From Thermoplasmata archaeon (GTDB lineage: Archaea > Thermoplasmatota > Thermoplasmata > Lutacidiplasmatales > UBA184): a DNA stretch of 31,510 nt. Below, in pieces: positions 1-7,446 of the stretch. The stretch lies in assembly GCA_030039865.1 (NCBI GenBank), contig JASHUS010000127.1, positions 1 to 31,510 on the forward strand. The letters are read 5' to 3'. A model generated the notes under the pieces. That model was not told the origin of the DNA, searched no databases, and saw only the letters and a list, made by a program, of their open reading frames with translations. Made by a program: the position numbers and the translations under genes. Every line of letters starts with the position of its first letter. Position 1 is the stretch's first letter.

Positions 1-228
1 AACATCCGCCTCGAGCTCGTCAAACGTCAGCGTCGATCCCGCCGGCGCCGGGGTCCGGCCGTGTCCACGGAGGTCCGGAGCCAGTATCCGAAAGCTCGTC
101 GCGAGCACCGGCACGAGTCCGTTCCAGACCGTATGGTTCGCGCCGATCCCGTGGAGCAACAGCACGACCGGGCCCTGACCCTCGTCCCGCGTCGACATCT
201 CGAAAGGAGCCGTCTCCGACCCATTCAT
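1..228 (-). CDS. alpha/beta hydrolase, N-terminal part (runs off window edge)
   Basis: Only the first 76 codons lie inside the window; the C-terminus continues beyond base 1. The visible part has the start of an alpha/beta hydrolase fold: a hydrophobic strand followed by the oxyanion-hole motif LLLHGIGANHTVW, then a second strand with LAPDLRGHGRTPAP. This is the usual HG...DxRGxGxS/T pattern of esterase, peptidase and haloperoxidase-like members. The nucleophile elbow and catalytic His are outside the window, so substrate and activity cannot be told. I chose the ATG at 228 because a TATA-like CTTAATTC (250-257) lies about 26 nt upstream. An in-frame ATG at 249 abuts that box and would leave no room for a promoter. 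It is divergent from the ThiI-type gene. Confidence 0.8.
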   Translation of the reverse strand, partial: MNGSETAPFEMSTRDEGQGPVVLLLHGIGANHTVWNGLVPVLATSFRILAPDLRGHGRTPAPAGSTLTFDELEADV

Positions 229-249
229 CGGGGGGCCGACCCGAGCCAT

Positions 250-257
250 GAATTAAG
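250..257 (-). promoter_or_regulatory. TATA-like box for the alpha/beta hydrolase
   Basis: On the minus strand this reads CTTAATTC, AT-rich in very GC-rich surroundings. Its centre is about 26 nt from the ATG at 228, the spacing of an archaeal leaderless promoter. Assigned by position and composition only. Confidence 0.5.
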
Positions 258-342
258 ACCTACCCGACGACTCGACGCGCGGGGGGTGTCAAGCTCCCCG
301 GGGACGGGGTCCCGGGTCCCCGAGGGCGGTGCTTCGTACCCA

Positions 343-350
343 CTAAATAC
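343..350 (+). promoter_or_regulatory. TATA-like box for the ThiI-type gene
   Basis: The sequence CTAAATAC is centred about 27 nt upstream of the ATG at 373, so transcription would begin at or next to the start codon. It is the only AT-rich stretch close to the gene. Confidence 0.55.
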
Positions 351-372
351 ACGGGCTTGGCTCCCGGAACCG

Positions 373-999
373 ATGGCGCGCGGGGTGATGCTCATGAGCG
401 GCGGGATCGACTCGCCCGTCGCACTCCACTATCTCCTCCGCCAGGGGCACGAGATGATCGGCGTCCACATGGACAATCGCCCGTTCACCGATGACTCGCC
501 GCTCGAGAAGGTGGCGGACCACCTGACGCTCCTGCGGGAGCGATACCACCAGCCGATCCCCGTCTACCTGGTTCCCCACGGCACGACCCAGGTTACGCTG
601 ATGCGTAACACCGATCGCCACGTCGGGTGCGTCCTCTGCCGCCGCTTCATGTGGCGGTCGGCCGAACGCATCGCCGAGCGCGAAGGGGCGAGCTTTCTCG
701 CGACGGGCGAAGCGCTGGGCCAGGTGGCGTCGCAGACCCTCTCCAACATGCGAAGTGCGACCATCGCCGTCCGCTTGCCCGTGGTCCGTCCGCTGATCGG
801 CTTCGACAAGCAGGAGATCGAAGCGGTCGCGAAGTCGATCGGCACGTACGCGATCTCGACGCGTCCGGGCGTCTGCTGTCAGGCGGTCCCCGACAAGCCC
901 GCGACGCGTTCGAACTTGATCCAGATCCTCCGCGAGGAGGAACGGGTCGACGTCGACCAGATTGTCGACGACTGCATCCGCAAGGCAACGATCCTCTAG
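373..999 (+). CDS. ThiI-type PP-loop sulfurtransferase domain protein, no THUMP
   Basis: This 208-residue protein matches the ATP-pyrophosphatase half of ThiI, the tRNA 4-thiouridine synthase. Visible motifs are the PP-loop SGGIDS (residues 9-14), the ThiI signature TGEALGQVASQTLSN (111-125) and RPLIGFDKQEI. In archaeal ThiI studied in Methanococcus, a CXXC pair plus a third Cys are needed and bind an Fe-S cluster. Here C86-x2-C89 and the C168-C169 pair in the PGVCC segment are the matching candidates. No THUMP or ferredoxin-like tRNA-binding domain and no rhodanese domain is encoded. The longer upstream reading frame has no fold-like content and precedes the TATA box, so the ATG at 373 is the likely start. 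It may thiolate tRNA with a separate THUMP protein, or act in another sulfur transfer. Confidence 0.82.
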   Translation: MARGVMLMSGGIDSPVALHYLLRQGHEMIGVHMDNRPFTDDSPLEKVADHLTLLRERYHQPIPVYLVPHGTTQVTLMRNTDRHVGCVLCRRFMWRSAERIAEREGASFLATGEALGQVASQTLSNMRSATIAVRLPVVRPLIGFDKQEIEAVAKSIGTYAISTRPGVCCQAVPDKPATRSNLIQILREEERVDVDQIVDDCIRKATIL

Positions 1000-1072
1000 G
1001 GGCCGAACGCCGAGGGCCCCTCGGAGGCCACGGGTCATCGATACTCGGTCGTTGGAACTGCGGCCTGCGGAT

Positions 1073-1080
1073 TGATATAC
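1073..1080 (+). promoter_or_regulatory. TATA-like box for the zinc-ribbon membrane protein
   Basis: The sequence TGATATAC is centred 26 nt upstream of the ATG at 1103, consistent with a leaderless transcript. Confidence 0.55.
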
Positions 1081-1102
1081 TCCATCCGGCGTCGATTTTC
1101 GC

Positions 1103-1678
1103 ATGCAATCTCGAGGGGGCCCGGTCGACTATCCGCGGGGCGCGCACATACTCTCTCTGATCGGCGGGATTCTGATCTTGATCGACGCGATCGTCGTGCT
1201 GATCGCGTTCGCGGTCCTCGGGACCGCGCTCGCGTCGTTCGGCTTGGGCGCGTTCGGCGCGATCATCATCGCGCTGGCGGGGATCGGGGTCGTATTCGCC
1301 CTCTTGATCATCTTCGGCGCCCTGCGGATCAAGAGCCAACCCACGAGCGCGCACACGTGGGGGATCGTGATCATCCTCCTCGCGCTGATCAGCTTCCTCG
1401 GCGGCGGCGGATTCTACATCGGATCGATCCTGGCCCTGATCGGCGGGATCCTCGCGGTCGTGTGGAAGCCGACCGCCCCGGCTCCCGGACAGCCCTACGG
1501 TCAACCGTACGGCCAGCCCGGGATGGGCGCGCCGGGACCCGGCATGCCTCCCCCGCCCCCACCCTCGATGACGCCGATGGCCGGCGCGGGCGGCGTGACC
1601 TGCGCGTACTGCGGTACGGCGATCCCGGCGGGCTCGAAGTTCTGCCCCAAGTGCGGCGCGGCCGTCCCGGGGGCCTAG
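1103..1678 (+). CDS. four-helix membrane protein with C-terminal zinc ribbon
   Basis: The protein has 191 residues. The first ~130 form about four hydrophobic helices with few charges (one begins HILSLIGGILILIDAIVVLI). A linker rich in Pro, Gly, Gln and Tyr follows, with a repeated GQPY unit and a run of prolines. The last ~30 residues form a short zinc ribbon with CAYCGTAIPAGSKFCPKCG, i.e. C-x2-C-x10-C-x2-C. Membrane-plus-zinc-ribbon proteins of this layout are common in archaea and usually have no known function. The ribbon would lie in the cytoplasm if the number of helices is even. I do not recognise a specific family. The gene probably has its own leaderless promoter. Confidence 0.8.
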   Translation: MQSRGGPVDYPRGAHILSLIGGILILIDAIVVLIAFAVLGTALASFGLGAFGAIIIALAGIGVVFALLIIFGALRIKSQPTSAHTWGIVIILLALISFLGGGGFYIGSILALIGGILAVVWKPTAPAPGQPYGQPYGQPGMGAPGPGMPPPPPPSMTPMAGAGGVTCAYCGTAIPAGSKFCPKCGAAVPGA

Positions 1679-1741
1679 GCGAACCTCCCCGCGAGCTTTT
1701 CGCGCGGGCCGCGCCTACCTTCCCACCGGTCGGTCGGCCCG

Positions 1742-2020
1742 ATGTACCGCAAGCTGCGTCTGTGCTCGAACAGCGGCGCGTACGAGGCGATCCCGGACCC
1801 ACCGATCCCGCTCGACCTCGCCGCGGTGCGACGCACGCTCGAACGCGTCGGGATCGCCGTCGTCGACGCCCGGGTGATGCTGCTCGTCGGCACCACGCCC
1901 GAGGCGACGATCAGCCGCAACGGCCGCCTCCTGTTCAAGACCCGCGACCCGGCGGCGGCCGAAGTGACGTTCGAGAAGCTCCGGGCCCTGCTGAAACTGC
2001 CGGGCGCGGCCCCCTCGTGA
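1742..2020 (+). CDS. small protein of unknown function (92 aa)
   Basis: I do not recognise this protein. It is predicted to be soluble, with a first half rich in Pro and Leu, one amphipathic helix (LDLAAVRRTLERVG), and a second half of beta strands ending in a helix. The segment ATISRNGRLLFKTRDP vaguely resembles the small strand-turn-strand domain at the C-terminus of ThiF/MoeB-type E1 enzymes, but this is a shape resemblance only. Third positions are strongly G/C as in neighbouring genes, which supports real coding. It lies 63 nt after the zinc-ribbon gene and 56 nt before the thiolase on the same strand. Confidence 0.65.
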   Translation: MYRKLRLCSNSGAYEAIPDPPIPLDLAAVRRTLERVGIAVVDARVMLLVGTTPEATISRNGRLLFKTRDPAAAEVTFEKLRALLKLPGAAPS

Positions 2021-2076
2021 CCCGCCGACGCCCGATAGGTTAAGGGTCCCGCCGACCTAGTACGGCGGTCCGGAGC

Positions 2077-3231
2077 ATGCGGGAGACCTGGGTGGTCGGA
2101 GCGGCGTCGAACCGCTTCGGCAAGATGCAGGAGACCGGCCGCGAGGCCGCGACGCGCGTCGCCCTGGAAGCGATCCGCCAGTCCGGCCTCACCCCGCAGG
2201 ACATCGGCTACACGTTCGTCTCCAACTGCTTCGGGATCGCGGAGCACCAGGCGCACGTCGGCCCGCTCATCAACAACGGCCTCGGGATCCCGGACACCCC
2301 CTCCGTCACGCTCGAGTCGGCGTGCTCCTCGTCGAGCGCCGGTCTCCACGAGGCGATCGTCCACGTCGCCGGCGGGTTCGCGAACGCGGCGCTCGTCGTC
2401 GGGGCGGAGAAGCTCTCCCACCTCGATACGCTCACCTCCACGAGCTACTTCGCGATCGCCGCGGACTACGCGTTCGAGACGAAGAACGGGGCCACCTTCC
2501 CCGGCCTCTACGCGACGCTCGCGAGCGCCTACCGCCAGGCGTTCCCGACGAAGGACGAGATGTTCGGCGCGATCGCGGTGAAGAACCACGCCAACGCCGC
2601 CCGGAATCCCCACGCCCACTTCCAGAAGGAGATCTCCCTCGCGACGTACCTTGCGTCGCCGATGATCGCGACGCCGCTCCGCCTCTACGACTGCTGCCCG
2701 TTCTCGGACGGCGCGGCGGCGCTCGTCGTCGCCGCGAAGGAGTTCGTGAAGTCGCCCGCGACCGAGCCGCTCGTCGTCCGGGCCTCCGCGCGCTCGGGAT
2801 CGGTGACCGACATGCAGGACCGGCCCGACCTCCTCGGCCTGCCCGCGACGCGCACGGCGGCGAGCGCGGCGTTCCGCCAGGCGAAGATGGAGCCGAAGGA
2901 CATCGATTTCCTCGAGGTGCATGACTGCTTCACGATCGCCGAGGTCATGGCGCTCGAGGATCTCGGGTTCTTTCCCAAGGGGACGGGGGCGAAGGAGAGC
3001 GCGGACGGCGTGACCGCCCGCGACGGGAAGCTCCCCGTGAACCCGTCCGGCGGCCTGAAGGCGAAGGGCCACCCGGTCAGCGCGACCGGCGCGAGCCAGG
3101 TCGTGGAGATCTTCGAGCAGTTCAACGGCCTCGCGAAGGGCCGCGAGGTACCGAAGACCGGGACCGCGCTCGCCCACAACGTCGGAGCGACCGGCGGATC
3201 GTGTTCGGTCCACATCTTCTCCCGGCGGTAG
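2077..3231 (+). CDS. thiolase family protein (acetyl-CoA acetyltransferase / SCP-x type)
   Basis: This 384-residue thiolase fold has the nucleophile Cys83 in ESACSSSSAG, the His of VHDCFTIAE (H282, next to C284) and the C-terminal GGLKAKGHPVSATG with H332. It would either condense two acyl-CoA units or cleave 3-ketoacyl-CoA. It belongs to the archaeal and SCP-x group that works with a DUF35 zinc-ribbon/OB partner, and that partner follows after a 9-nt gap. In other archaea such pairs serve acetoacetyl-CoA formation for mevalonate synthesis. Here the acyl-CoA synthetase downstream and the dehydrogenase/hydratase pair opposite point at least as strongly to fatty-acid breakdown. GGAG at 2072-2075 may act as a ribosome-binding site, and a weak TATA-like GGTTAAGG lies at about 2038-2045. 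Confidence 0.88.
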   Translation: MRETWVVGAASNRFGKMQETGREAATRVALEAIRQSGLTPQDIGYTFVSNCFGIAEHQAHVGPLINNGLGIPDTPSVTLESACSSSSAGLHEAIVHVAGGFANAALVVGAEKLSHLDTLTSTSYFAIAADYAFETKNGATFPGLYATLASAYRQAFPTKDEMFGAIAVKNHANAARNPHAHFQKEISLATYLASPMIATPLRLYDCCPFSDGAAALVVAAKEFVKSPATEPLVVRASARSGSVTDMQDRPDLLGLPATRTAASAAFRQAKMEPKDIDFLEVHDCFTIAEVMALEDLGFFPKGTGAKESADGVTARDGKLPVNPSGGLKAKGHPVSATGASQVVEIFEQFNGLAKGREVPKTGTALAHNVGATGGSCSVHIFSRR

Positions 3232-3240
3232 CGAGGGCGC

Positions 3241-3660
3241 GTGGCGACGAACGACGATCATCTCCCGCGCGCGCCGCACGCGATCGAGGACTTCGTCCGG
3301 GCTTACTCCGAAAGCGGGAAGCTCCGTGGGTTCCGTTGCCCCCACTGCGGTCTAGTCACGGCGACTTGGGGGCTCGCGTGCGCGCGCTGCGGCCACATCG
3401 GGCTCGAGGAGACGGAGCTCGCCCCCCGCGGGAAGGTCAGCGCTTTCACGATCCTTCACGTCCCGGGCGACGAGTTCCTGAACGAGGCGCCGTACGCCTA
3501 CGTCGTGGTCGAGCTCGACGGCGGGGGGCGGATCACGGGGTGGATGAGCGGGGTCCGCGACCCGAGCGAACTCAAGATCGGCGACCGGGTCCGCTTCGAG
3601 CCGAGCTATAAACCCGGAGTCCAGTTCGTGCGCGACGCCGAGCCCCCGGCGTCGGCCTGA
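3241..3660 (+). CDS. DUF35 zinc-ribbon/OB-fold protein, thiolase partner
   Basis: The protein has 139 residues and starts with GTG. A rubredoxin-like zinc ribbon has Cys33, Cys36, Cys47 and Cys50 (CPHCG ... CARCG), after an N-terminal helix typical of the family (FVRAYSESGKLRGFRC). The rest is an OB fold with the family pattern GKVSAFTILHVPG, then APYAYVVVELDGG and GDRVRFE. DUF35 proteins bind thiolases and, in methanogens, channel acetoacetyl-CoA between thiolase and HMG-CoA synthase. The thiolase ends 9 nt upstream and the acyl-CoA synthetase begins 6 nt downstream, so the three genes are almost certainly co-transcribed. No HMG-CoA synthase is adjacent. Confidence 0.88.
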   Translation: MATNDDHLPRAPHAIEDFVRAYSESGKLRGFRCPHCGLVTATWGLACARCGHIGLEETELAPRGKVSAFTILHVPGDEFLNEAPYAYVVVELDGGGRITGWMSGVRDPSELKIGDRVRFEPSYKPGVQFVRDAEPPASA

Positions 3661-3666
3661 CTTCGC

Positions 3667-5373
3667 ATGGCGGACGCAGCGGCACCCAGCGCGCCCCCCG
3701 TCTGGCTCCAGCGTTACCCGCGGGCGGTCCCCCCCCACGTCGAGATCCCGAACCAGTTGCTCACCGAGTTCATCGAGTCGGCCGTCCACCGATGGCCCCG
3801 GCGGACCGCGCTGGTCTACTACGGCGCCCGATGGACGTACGAGCGCTTCTGGCGGGAGAGCGAGAACCTCGCCGCCGCCTTCCGGAAGGACGGGGTGGGA
3901 CCCGGCGACCGCGTCGCGCTCTACCTGCCCAACTGCCCGGTGTATCCGATCTCGTTCTTCGCGGCCCTGCGACTCGGCGCCACCGTCGTCCAGGTCAGCC
4001 CCCTCTATCTCGGGCAGGACCTGAGCCGGCTCCTGCTCGATTCCCAGCCGAAGACGCTCGTGACCCTCGAGTTCCTCTTCCCGAATCTATCGAAGGTCGC
4101 GCCGGACGTCACGGTGCCGCACGTGTACGTCGCGGCGCTGCGGAGCGTGTATCCCTGGTACCTCCGGCCGTTCGTCAACAGCGTGATGCGTCGTCAGCAC
4201 CTGTCGACGGAGCTCCCGAAGGGCCCCCCCATCCGGTCCTGGGCGCGGGCCGTCCGTACGCGGGGATCCGTCCCGATGTGGAAGGGCGACCCGGCCACGA
4301 CGCCCGCCGTCTTCCAATACACGGGTGGCACGACCGGCGTGCCCAAGGCGGCCGTCCTCAGCCACCGTAACCTGGTCGCCAACGTCGTCCAGGGCAACGT
4401 CTGGAACATCACCCGCCGGCCGGGCGAGGAAGTGACGATGGCGGCGATCCCGTTCTTCCACATCTACGGCCTCACGGTCGCGCTCCTCATGTCGCTCGCC
4501 GAGGGCGGGACGGTCGTCCTGCAGACCAAGCCCGACATCCCCGAGCTGCTCAAGCTCATCGACCGCTATCGCCCGACCCAGTTCCCCGGCGTGCCGGCGC
4601 TCTACCAGGCGTTCAACCAGCGCCCGGACCTCGCGAAGTACCGGCTCCACTCGATCAAGTACTGCGTCAGCGGCTCGGCGCCGCTGCCGCTCGAGGTCGC
4701 GCGCCGCTTCCACGAGCTCACCGGCGCGGCGCTCGTCGAAGGGTACGGCCTCTCGGAGGCCTCCCCGATCACGCACGTGAACCCTCTCGAAGGCGAACGC
4801 CGGGAGGGCTCGATCGGCTTACCCGTGCCCGACACCGACCAGCGGGTCGTCGGGCTCGACCCGCCCTACGCCGTGCTCGGAACGGGCGAGGTCGGCGAGC
4901 TCGAGGTCCGGGGCCCGCAGGTCATGCTCGGCTACTACCACCGCCCGGAGGAGACGGCGGCCGTCCTGAAGGATGGCTGGCTGCGCACGGGCGACATCGC
5001 GCGGATCGACGCCGACGGCTACGCCTACATCGTCGATCGGAAGAAGGACCTCATCAACGTCGGCGGGATGAAGCTCTACCCGCGCGAGGTCGAGGAGGTC
5101 CTCTTCCAGCATCCCGCGGTCGCCGACGCCGCGGTGATCGGCGTCCCCGACGCCGCGCACGGGGAGGTCGTGAAGGCGTTCGTCGTCCGCAAGCCCGGCG
5201 CGAACGTGACCGCGGAGGAGCTGATCGCCTTCGTCCGCGAGCGGATCGCGCACTACAAGGCGCCGCGGTCGATCGAGTTCCGGGACTCGCTCCCGCGCAG
5301 CGGGGTGCAGAAGGTGCTGCGCCGCGTGCTGCGGGACGAGTCGGTCGCCGGACTACAGCCCGCGGCTCAGTAG
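3667..5373 (+). CDS. acyl-CoA synthetase (AMP-forming, long-chain fatty acid type)
   Basis: This 568-residue member of the ANL superfamily activates a carboxylic acid with ATP and CoA. Visible motifs are the P-loop YTGGTTGVPKAAVLS (from residue 218), GYGLSEASP, the hinge GWLRTGDIARIDADGY, and DRKKDLINVGGMKLYPREVE. The catalytic Lys of motif A10 is Lys549 in LPRSGVQKVLRR, where the usual G-K is Q-K. Length and the long region between P-loop and A5 fit medium/long-chain fatty acid CoA ligases. It is the last gene of the thiolase-DUF35-synthetase operon. Its last 21 bp overlap the 3' end of the opposite acyl-CoA dehydrogenase gene. Chain-length preference cannot be read from the sequence. Confidence 0.9.
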   Translation: MADAAAPSAPPVWLQRYPRAVPPHVEIPNQLLTEFIESAVHRWPRRTALVYYGARWTYERFWRESENLAAAFRKDGVGPGDRVALYLPNCPVYPISFFAALRLGATVVQVSPLYLGQDLSRLLLDSQPKTLVTLEFLFPNLSKVAPDVTVPHVYVAALRSVYPWYLRPFVNSVMRRQHLSTELPKGPPIRSWARAVRTRGSVPMWKGDPATTPAVFQYTGGTTGVPKAAVLSHRNLVANVVQGNVWNITRRPGEEVTMAAIPFFHIYGLTVALLMSLAEGGTVVLQTKPDIPELLKLIDRYRPTQFPGVPALYQAFNQRPDLAKYRLHSIKYCVSGSAPLPLEVARRFHELTGAALVEGYGLSEASPITHVNPLEGERREGSIGLPVPDTDQRVVGLDPPYAVLGTGEVGELEVRGPQVMLGYYHRPEETAAVLKDGWLRTGDIARIDADGYAYIVDRKKDLINVGGMKLYPREVEEVLFQHPAVADAAVIGVPDAAHGEVVKAFVVRKPGANVTAEELIAFVRERIAHYKAPRSIEFRDSLPRSGVQKVLRRVLRDESVAGLQPAAQ

Positions 5374-6552
5374 GTCGCGCGCGACGACGAGCCGCTGGAT
5401 CTCGTTCGTTCCTTCGAAGATCTCGCTGATCCGCGCGTCCCGGTACGCGCGCTCGATCGGCGTGCCGCGGATGTAGCCGAGCCCCCCGTGGATCTGGAGC
5501 GCCTCGTCGATCACCTCGCTGGCCCACTCGGACCCGAGGCATTTCACGGTCGCCGCCTCGCGGGTCTTCTCGACCCGCTCGAGCCGGCTCCAGCCCTTCG
5601 GGTCCGCCCCCATCCGGTCCTGGTGCGCCGCGGCGTGGTAGACGAGGTAGCGGAGCGCGGAGATCTTCATCGCCATGTCCGCGAGCTTGAACTGGATCGC
5701 CTCGTACTCGCTGATCGGAAGGCCGAACTGGGTCCGGTTCTTCGAGAACTCGAGCGCCTGCTCGGTCGCAGCCTGCATCCCGCCGAGCGACGCGGCGCCG
5801 AGCGACACCCGCCCGACATCGAGCGCGGTCATCGCGACGTGGAAGCCCTTCCCGACCTCGCCGAGGACCCGGTCCGGTCCGACCTCGACGTGGTCGAGGA
5901 TCAACTCGGCGGTCGAGGTGCCGTGCAGGCCCATCTTCTTCTCACAGCGTCCCACCGCGAACCCTTGCTGGTTCGTGTCGACGAGGAACGCCGTAACGCC
6001 GCCGTTGGGCCCGAGCTTGACGTCGTTCGCGGCCATCAGGACGACCGTGTCCGCCTCGCGCCCGTTGGAGACGTAGATCTTGTTGCCCGTGATCGTCCAG
6101 CCGTCGCCGGACTTCTCGGCGACCGTGTGGACCGCGCCCGAGTCGCTGCCCGATCCGGGCTCGGTCAGGCTGAAGGCGAGGAGCTTCTCCCCGCGGGCCG
6201 ACGGGGCGAGCCAGCGCTTCTTCTGGTCCTCGGTCCCGTAGCTGAGGAGCGGCGTGGTGCCGAGCGAAGTGTGCGCGCCGACGATCGTCCCGTGGGAGGC
6301 GTCGACGCGGCCGAGCTCCTCGAGGAAGAGGCAGTAGCCGACCTTGCCGAGGCCGAGCCCTCCGTACTCCTCGGGCACCGGGATCCCGAAGTATCCCTCC
6401 TCCTGCATCCGCTTCACGCTCGCCCGCGGGAACTCCTCCTTCTCGTCCATCTCGGGCACGATCGGAGCGACCTCCTTCGCGAGGAAAGTGCGCGCAGCGT
6501 CGCGGAACGCCTCCTGGTCCGCCGTGAGGGAGAATTCGATCGGCATGCTCAC
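5353..6552 (-). CDS. acyl-CoA dehydrogenase 1
   Basis: This FAD enzyme of 399 residues oxidises acyl-CoA to trans-2-enoyl-CoA and passes electrons to ETF. Landmarks are the N-terminal helical domain (EFSLTADQEAFRDAARTF), the middle beta domain with FSLTEPGSGSDSGAV and ITGNKIYVSNG, and the C-terminal helical domain ending EIFEGTNEIQRLVVARDLL. The catalytic base is Glu380 of FEGTNEIQ, as in short/medium-chain acyl-CoA dehydrogenases. The ATG at 6552 overlaps the stop codon of the enoyl-CoA hydratase (ATGA), showing translational coupling; an ATG two codons later is also possible. The last 21 bp overlap the convergent acyl-CoA synthetase gene. Confidence 0.93.
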   Translation of the reverse strand: MSMPIEFSLTADQEAFRDAARTFLAKEVAPIVPEMDEKEEFPRASVKRMQEEGYFGIPVPEEYGGLGLGKVGYCLFLEELGRVDASHGTIVGAHTSLGTTPLLSYGTEDQKKRWLAPSARGEKLLAFSLTEPGSGSDSGAVHTVAEKSGDGWTITGNKIYVSNGREADTVVLMAANDVKLGPNGGVTAFLVDTNQQGFAVGRCEKKMGLHGTSTAELILDHVEVGPDRVLGEVGKGFHVAMTALDVGRVSLGAASLGGMQAATEQALEFSKNRTQFGLPISEYEAIQFKLADMAMKISALRYLVYHAAAHQDRMGADPKGWSRLERVEKTREAATVKCLGSEWASEVIDEALQIHGGLGYIRGTPIERAYRDARISEIFEGTNEIQRLVVARDLLSRGL

Positions 6553-7343
6553 TCTCCCTTGAACTTCGGCGGGCGGTGCTCCACGAACGCGAGGATCCCC
6601 TCGCCGAGGTCCTGGCTCGTCAGCACCTGCTCGGCGAACAGCTTCGCCTCGATCTCGAGCCCGGGCCCGATCGGTCCCGCGAGGCCCTCGTTCATCGCGC
6701 GCTTGGCCGCCTGGACGGCCCGCGGGGCCCGCTGGGCGATCGTGTGCGCGAGGTCGCGGGCCGCGCGGAGCTCCTGCCCGGCGGGGACCGTCCGGTTGAC
6801 GAGACCGATCTTGAGCGCCTCGGCCGCGTTGATCATCGCGCCGGTGAAGATGAGCTCCTTCGCCTTCGCGACGCCGACGAGACGGGGCAGCCGCTGGGTC
6901 CCGCCGTACGCGGGCATCAGCCCGTAGTTCACCTCGGGCGCGCCGAGCTTCGCGCTCTCCCCCGCGATCCGGAGATCGCAGGCGAGCGCCAGCTCGAGGC
7001 CCCCGCCCAGCGCGAGGCCGTTGATCGAGGCGACGACGGGGACGCGGAGCCCGGCGATCCGCGAGAAGAGCTCGTGGCCGCGTTGCACGATCGCCGGAGC
7101 GCTCGCGAGATCGAGCGTCGCCATCTCCTTCAGGTCCGCGCCGGCGCTGAAGTACTGCCCATCGCCCGTCAGGATGACCGCGCGGACCGCCGGGTCGGCC
7201 TCGATCGCGCGCACGTGCTGGTCGAGCTCCGACAGCACCGCGGTCGCGAGAGCGTTCACCGGCGGGTTCTTCAGGACGAGCAGCTCGACTCCGTCGTCCT
7301 CGCGCTTGCGACTGACCTTCTCCCCTTCGGGCACGGCACGCAC
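6549..7343 (-). CDS. enoyl-CoA hydratase/isomerase (crotonase family)
   Basis: The 264-residue protein hydrates trans-2-enoyl-CoA to 3-hydroxyacyl-CoA. Crotonase features are the oxyanion-hole segments FSAGADLKEM and INGLALGGGLELALACD, and two acids at the catalytic positions: Glu117 (GGGLELAL) and Glu137 (LGAPEVNYGLMPAYGGTQRL). Both match the Glu pair of true hydratases, so hydratase is favoured over a one-acid isomerase. I place the start at the GTG at 7343 because a TATA-like ATTAAAT (7368-7374) lies about 27 nt upstream. Reading further upstream runs through that promoter; a GTG at 7334 is an alternative. It is the first gene of a two-gene operon with acyl-CoA dehydrogenase 1. Confidence 0.9.
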   Translation of the reverse strand: MRAVPEGEKVSRKREDDGVELLVLKNPPVNALATAVLSELDQHVRAIEADPAVRAVILTGDGQYFSAGADLKEMATLDLASAPAIVQRGHELFSRIAGLRVPVVASINGLALGGGLELALACDLRIAGESAKLGAPEVNYGLMPAYGGTQRLPRLVGVAKAKELIFTGAMINAAEALKIGLVNRTVPAGQELRAARDLAHTIAQRAPRAVQAAKRAMNEGLAGPIGPGLEIEAKLFAEQVLTSQDLGEGILAFVEHRPPKFKGE

Positions 7344-7367
7344 CAACCGAGGGAGTCGCGCCCGTCC

Positions 7368-7374
7368 ATTTAAT
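7368..7374 (-). promoter_or_regulatory. TATA-like box for the enoyl-CoA hydratase operon
   Basis: The minus strand reads ATTAAAT, centred about 28 nt before the proposed GTG start at 7343. It helps decide that start. Confidence 0.55.
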
Positions 7375-7401
7375 CCCGCCCGACTCGCCGGCCGCGCACG
7401 C

Positions 7402-7409
7402 TCAAATAG
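7402..7409 (+). promoter_or_regulatory. TATA-like box for bud32
   Basis: The sequence TCAAATAG is the only AT-rich stretch before the kinase. Its distance to the ATG at 7447 predicts a leader of roughly 14 nt. It sits about 30 bp from the divergent hydratase promoter. Confidence 0.45.
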
Positions 7410-7446
7410 CGGGGGCGCCACGGTCGACCCCGGGGCACTTCGTTCC

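Noticed and set aside
2049..2068. GC hairpin (CCGCCG/CGGCGG) just before the thiolase start
   Set aside because: A 6-bp all-GC stem with an 8-base loop is expected by chance in DNA this GC-rich, and no ligand-binding motif accompanies it.
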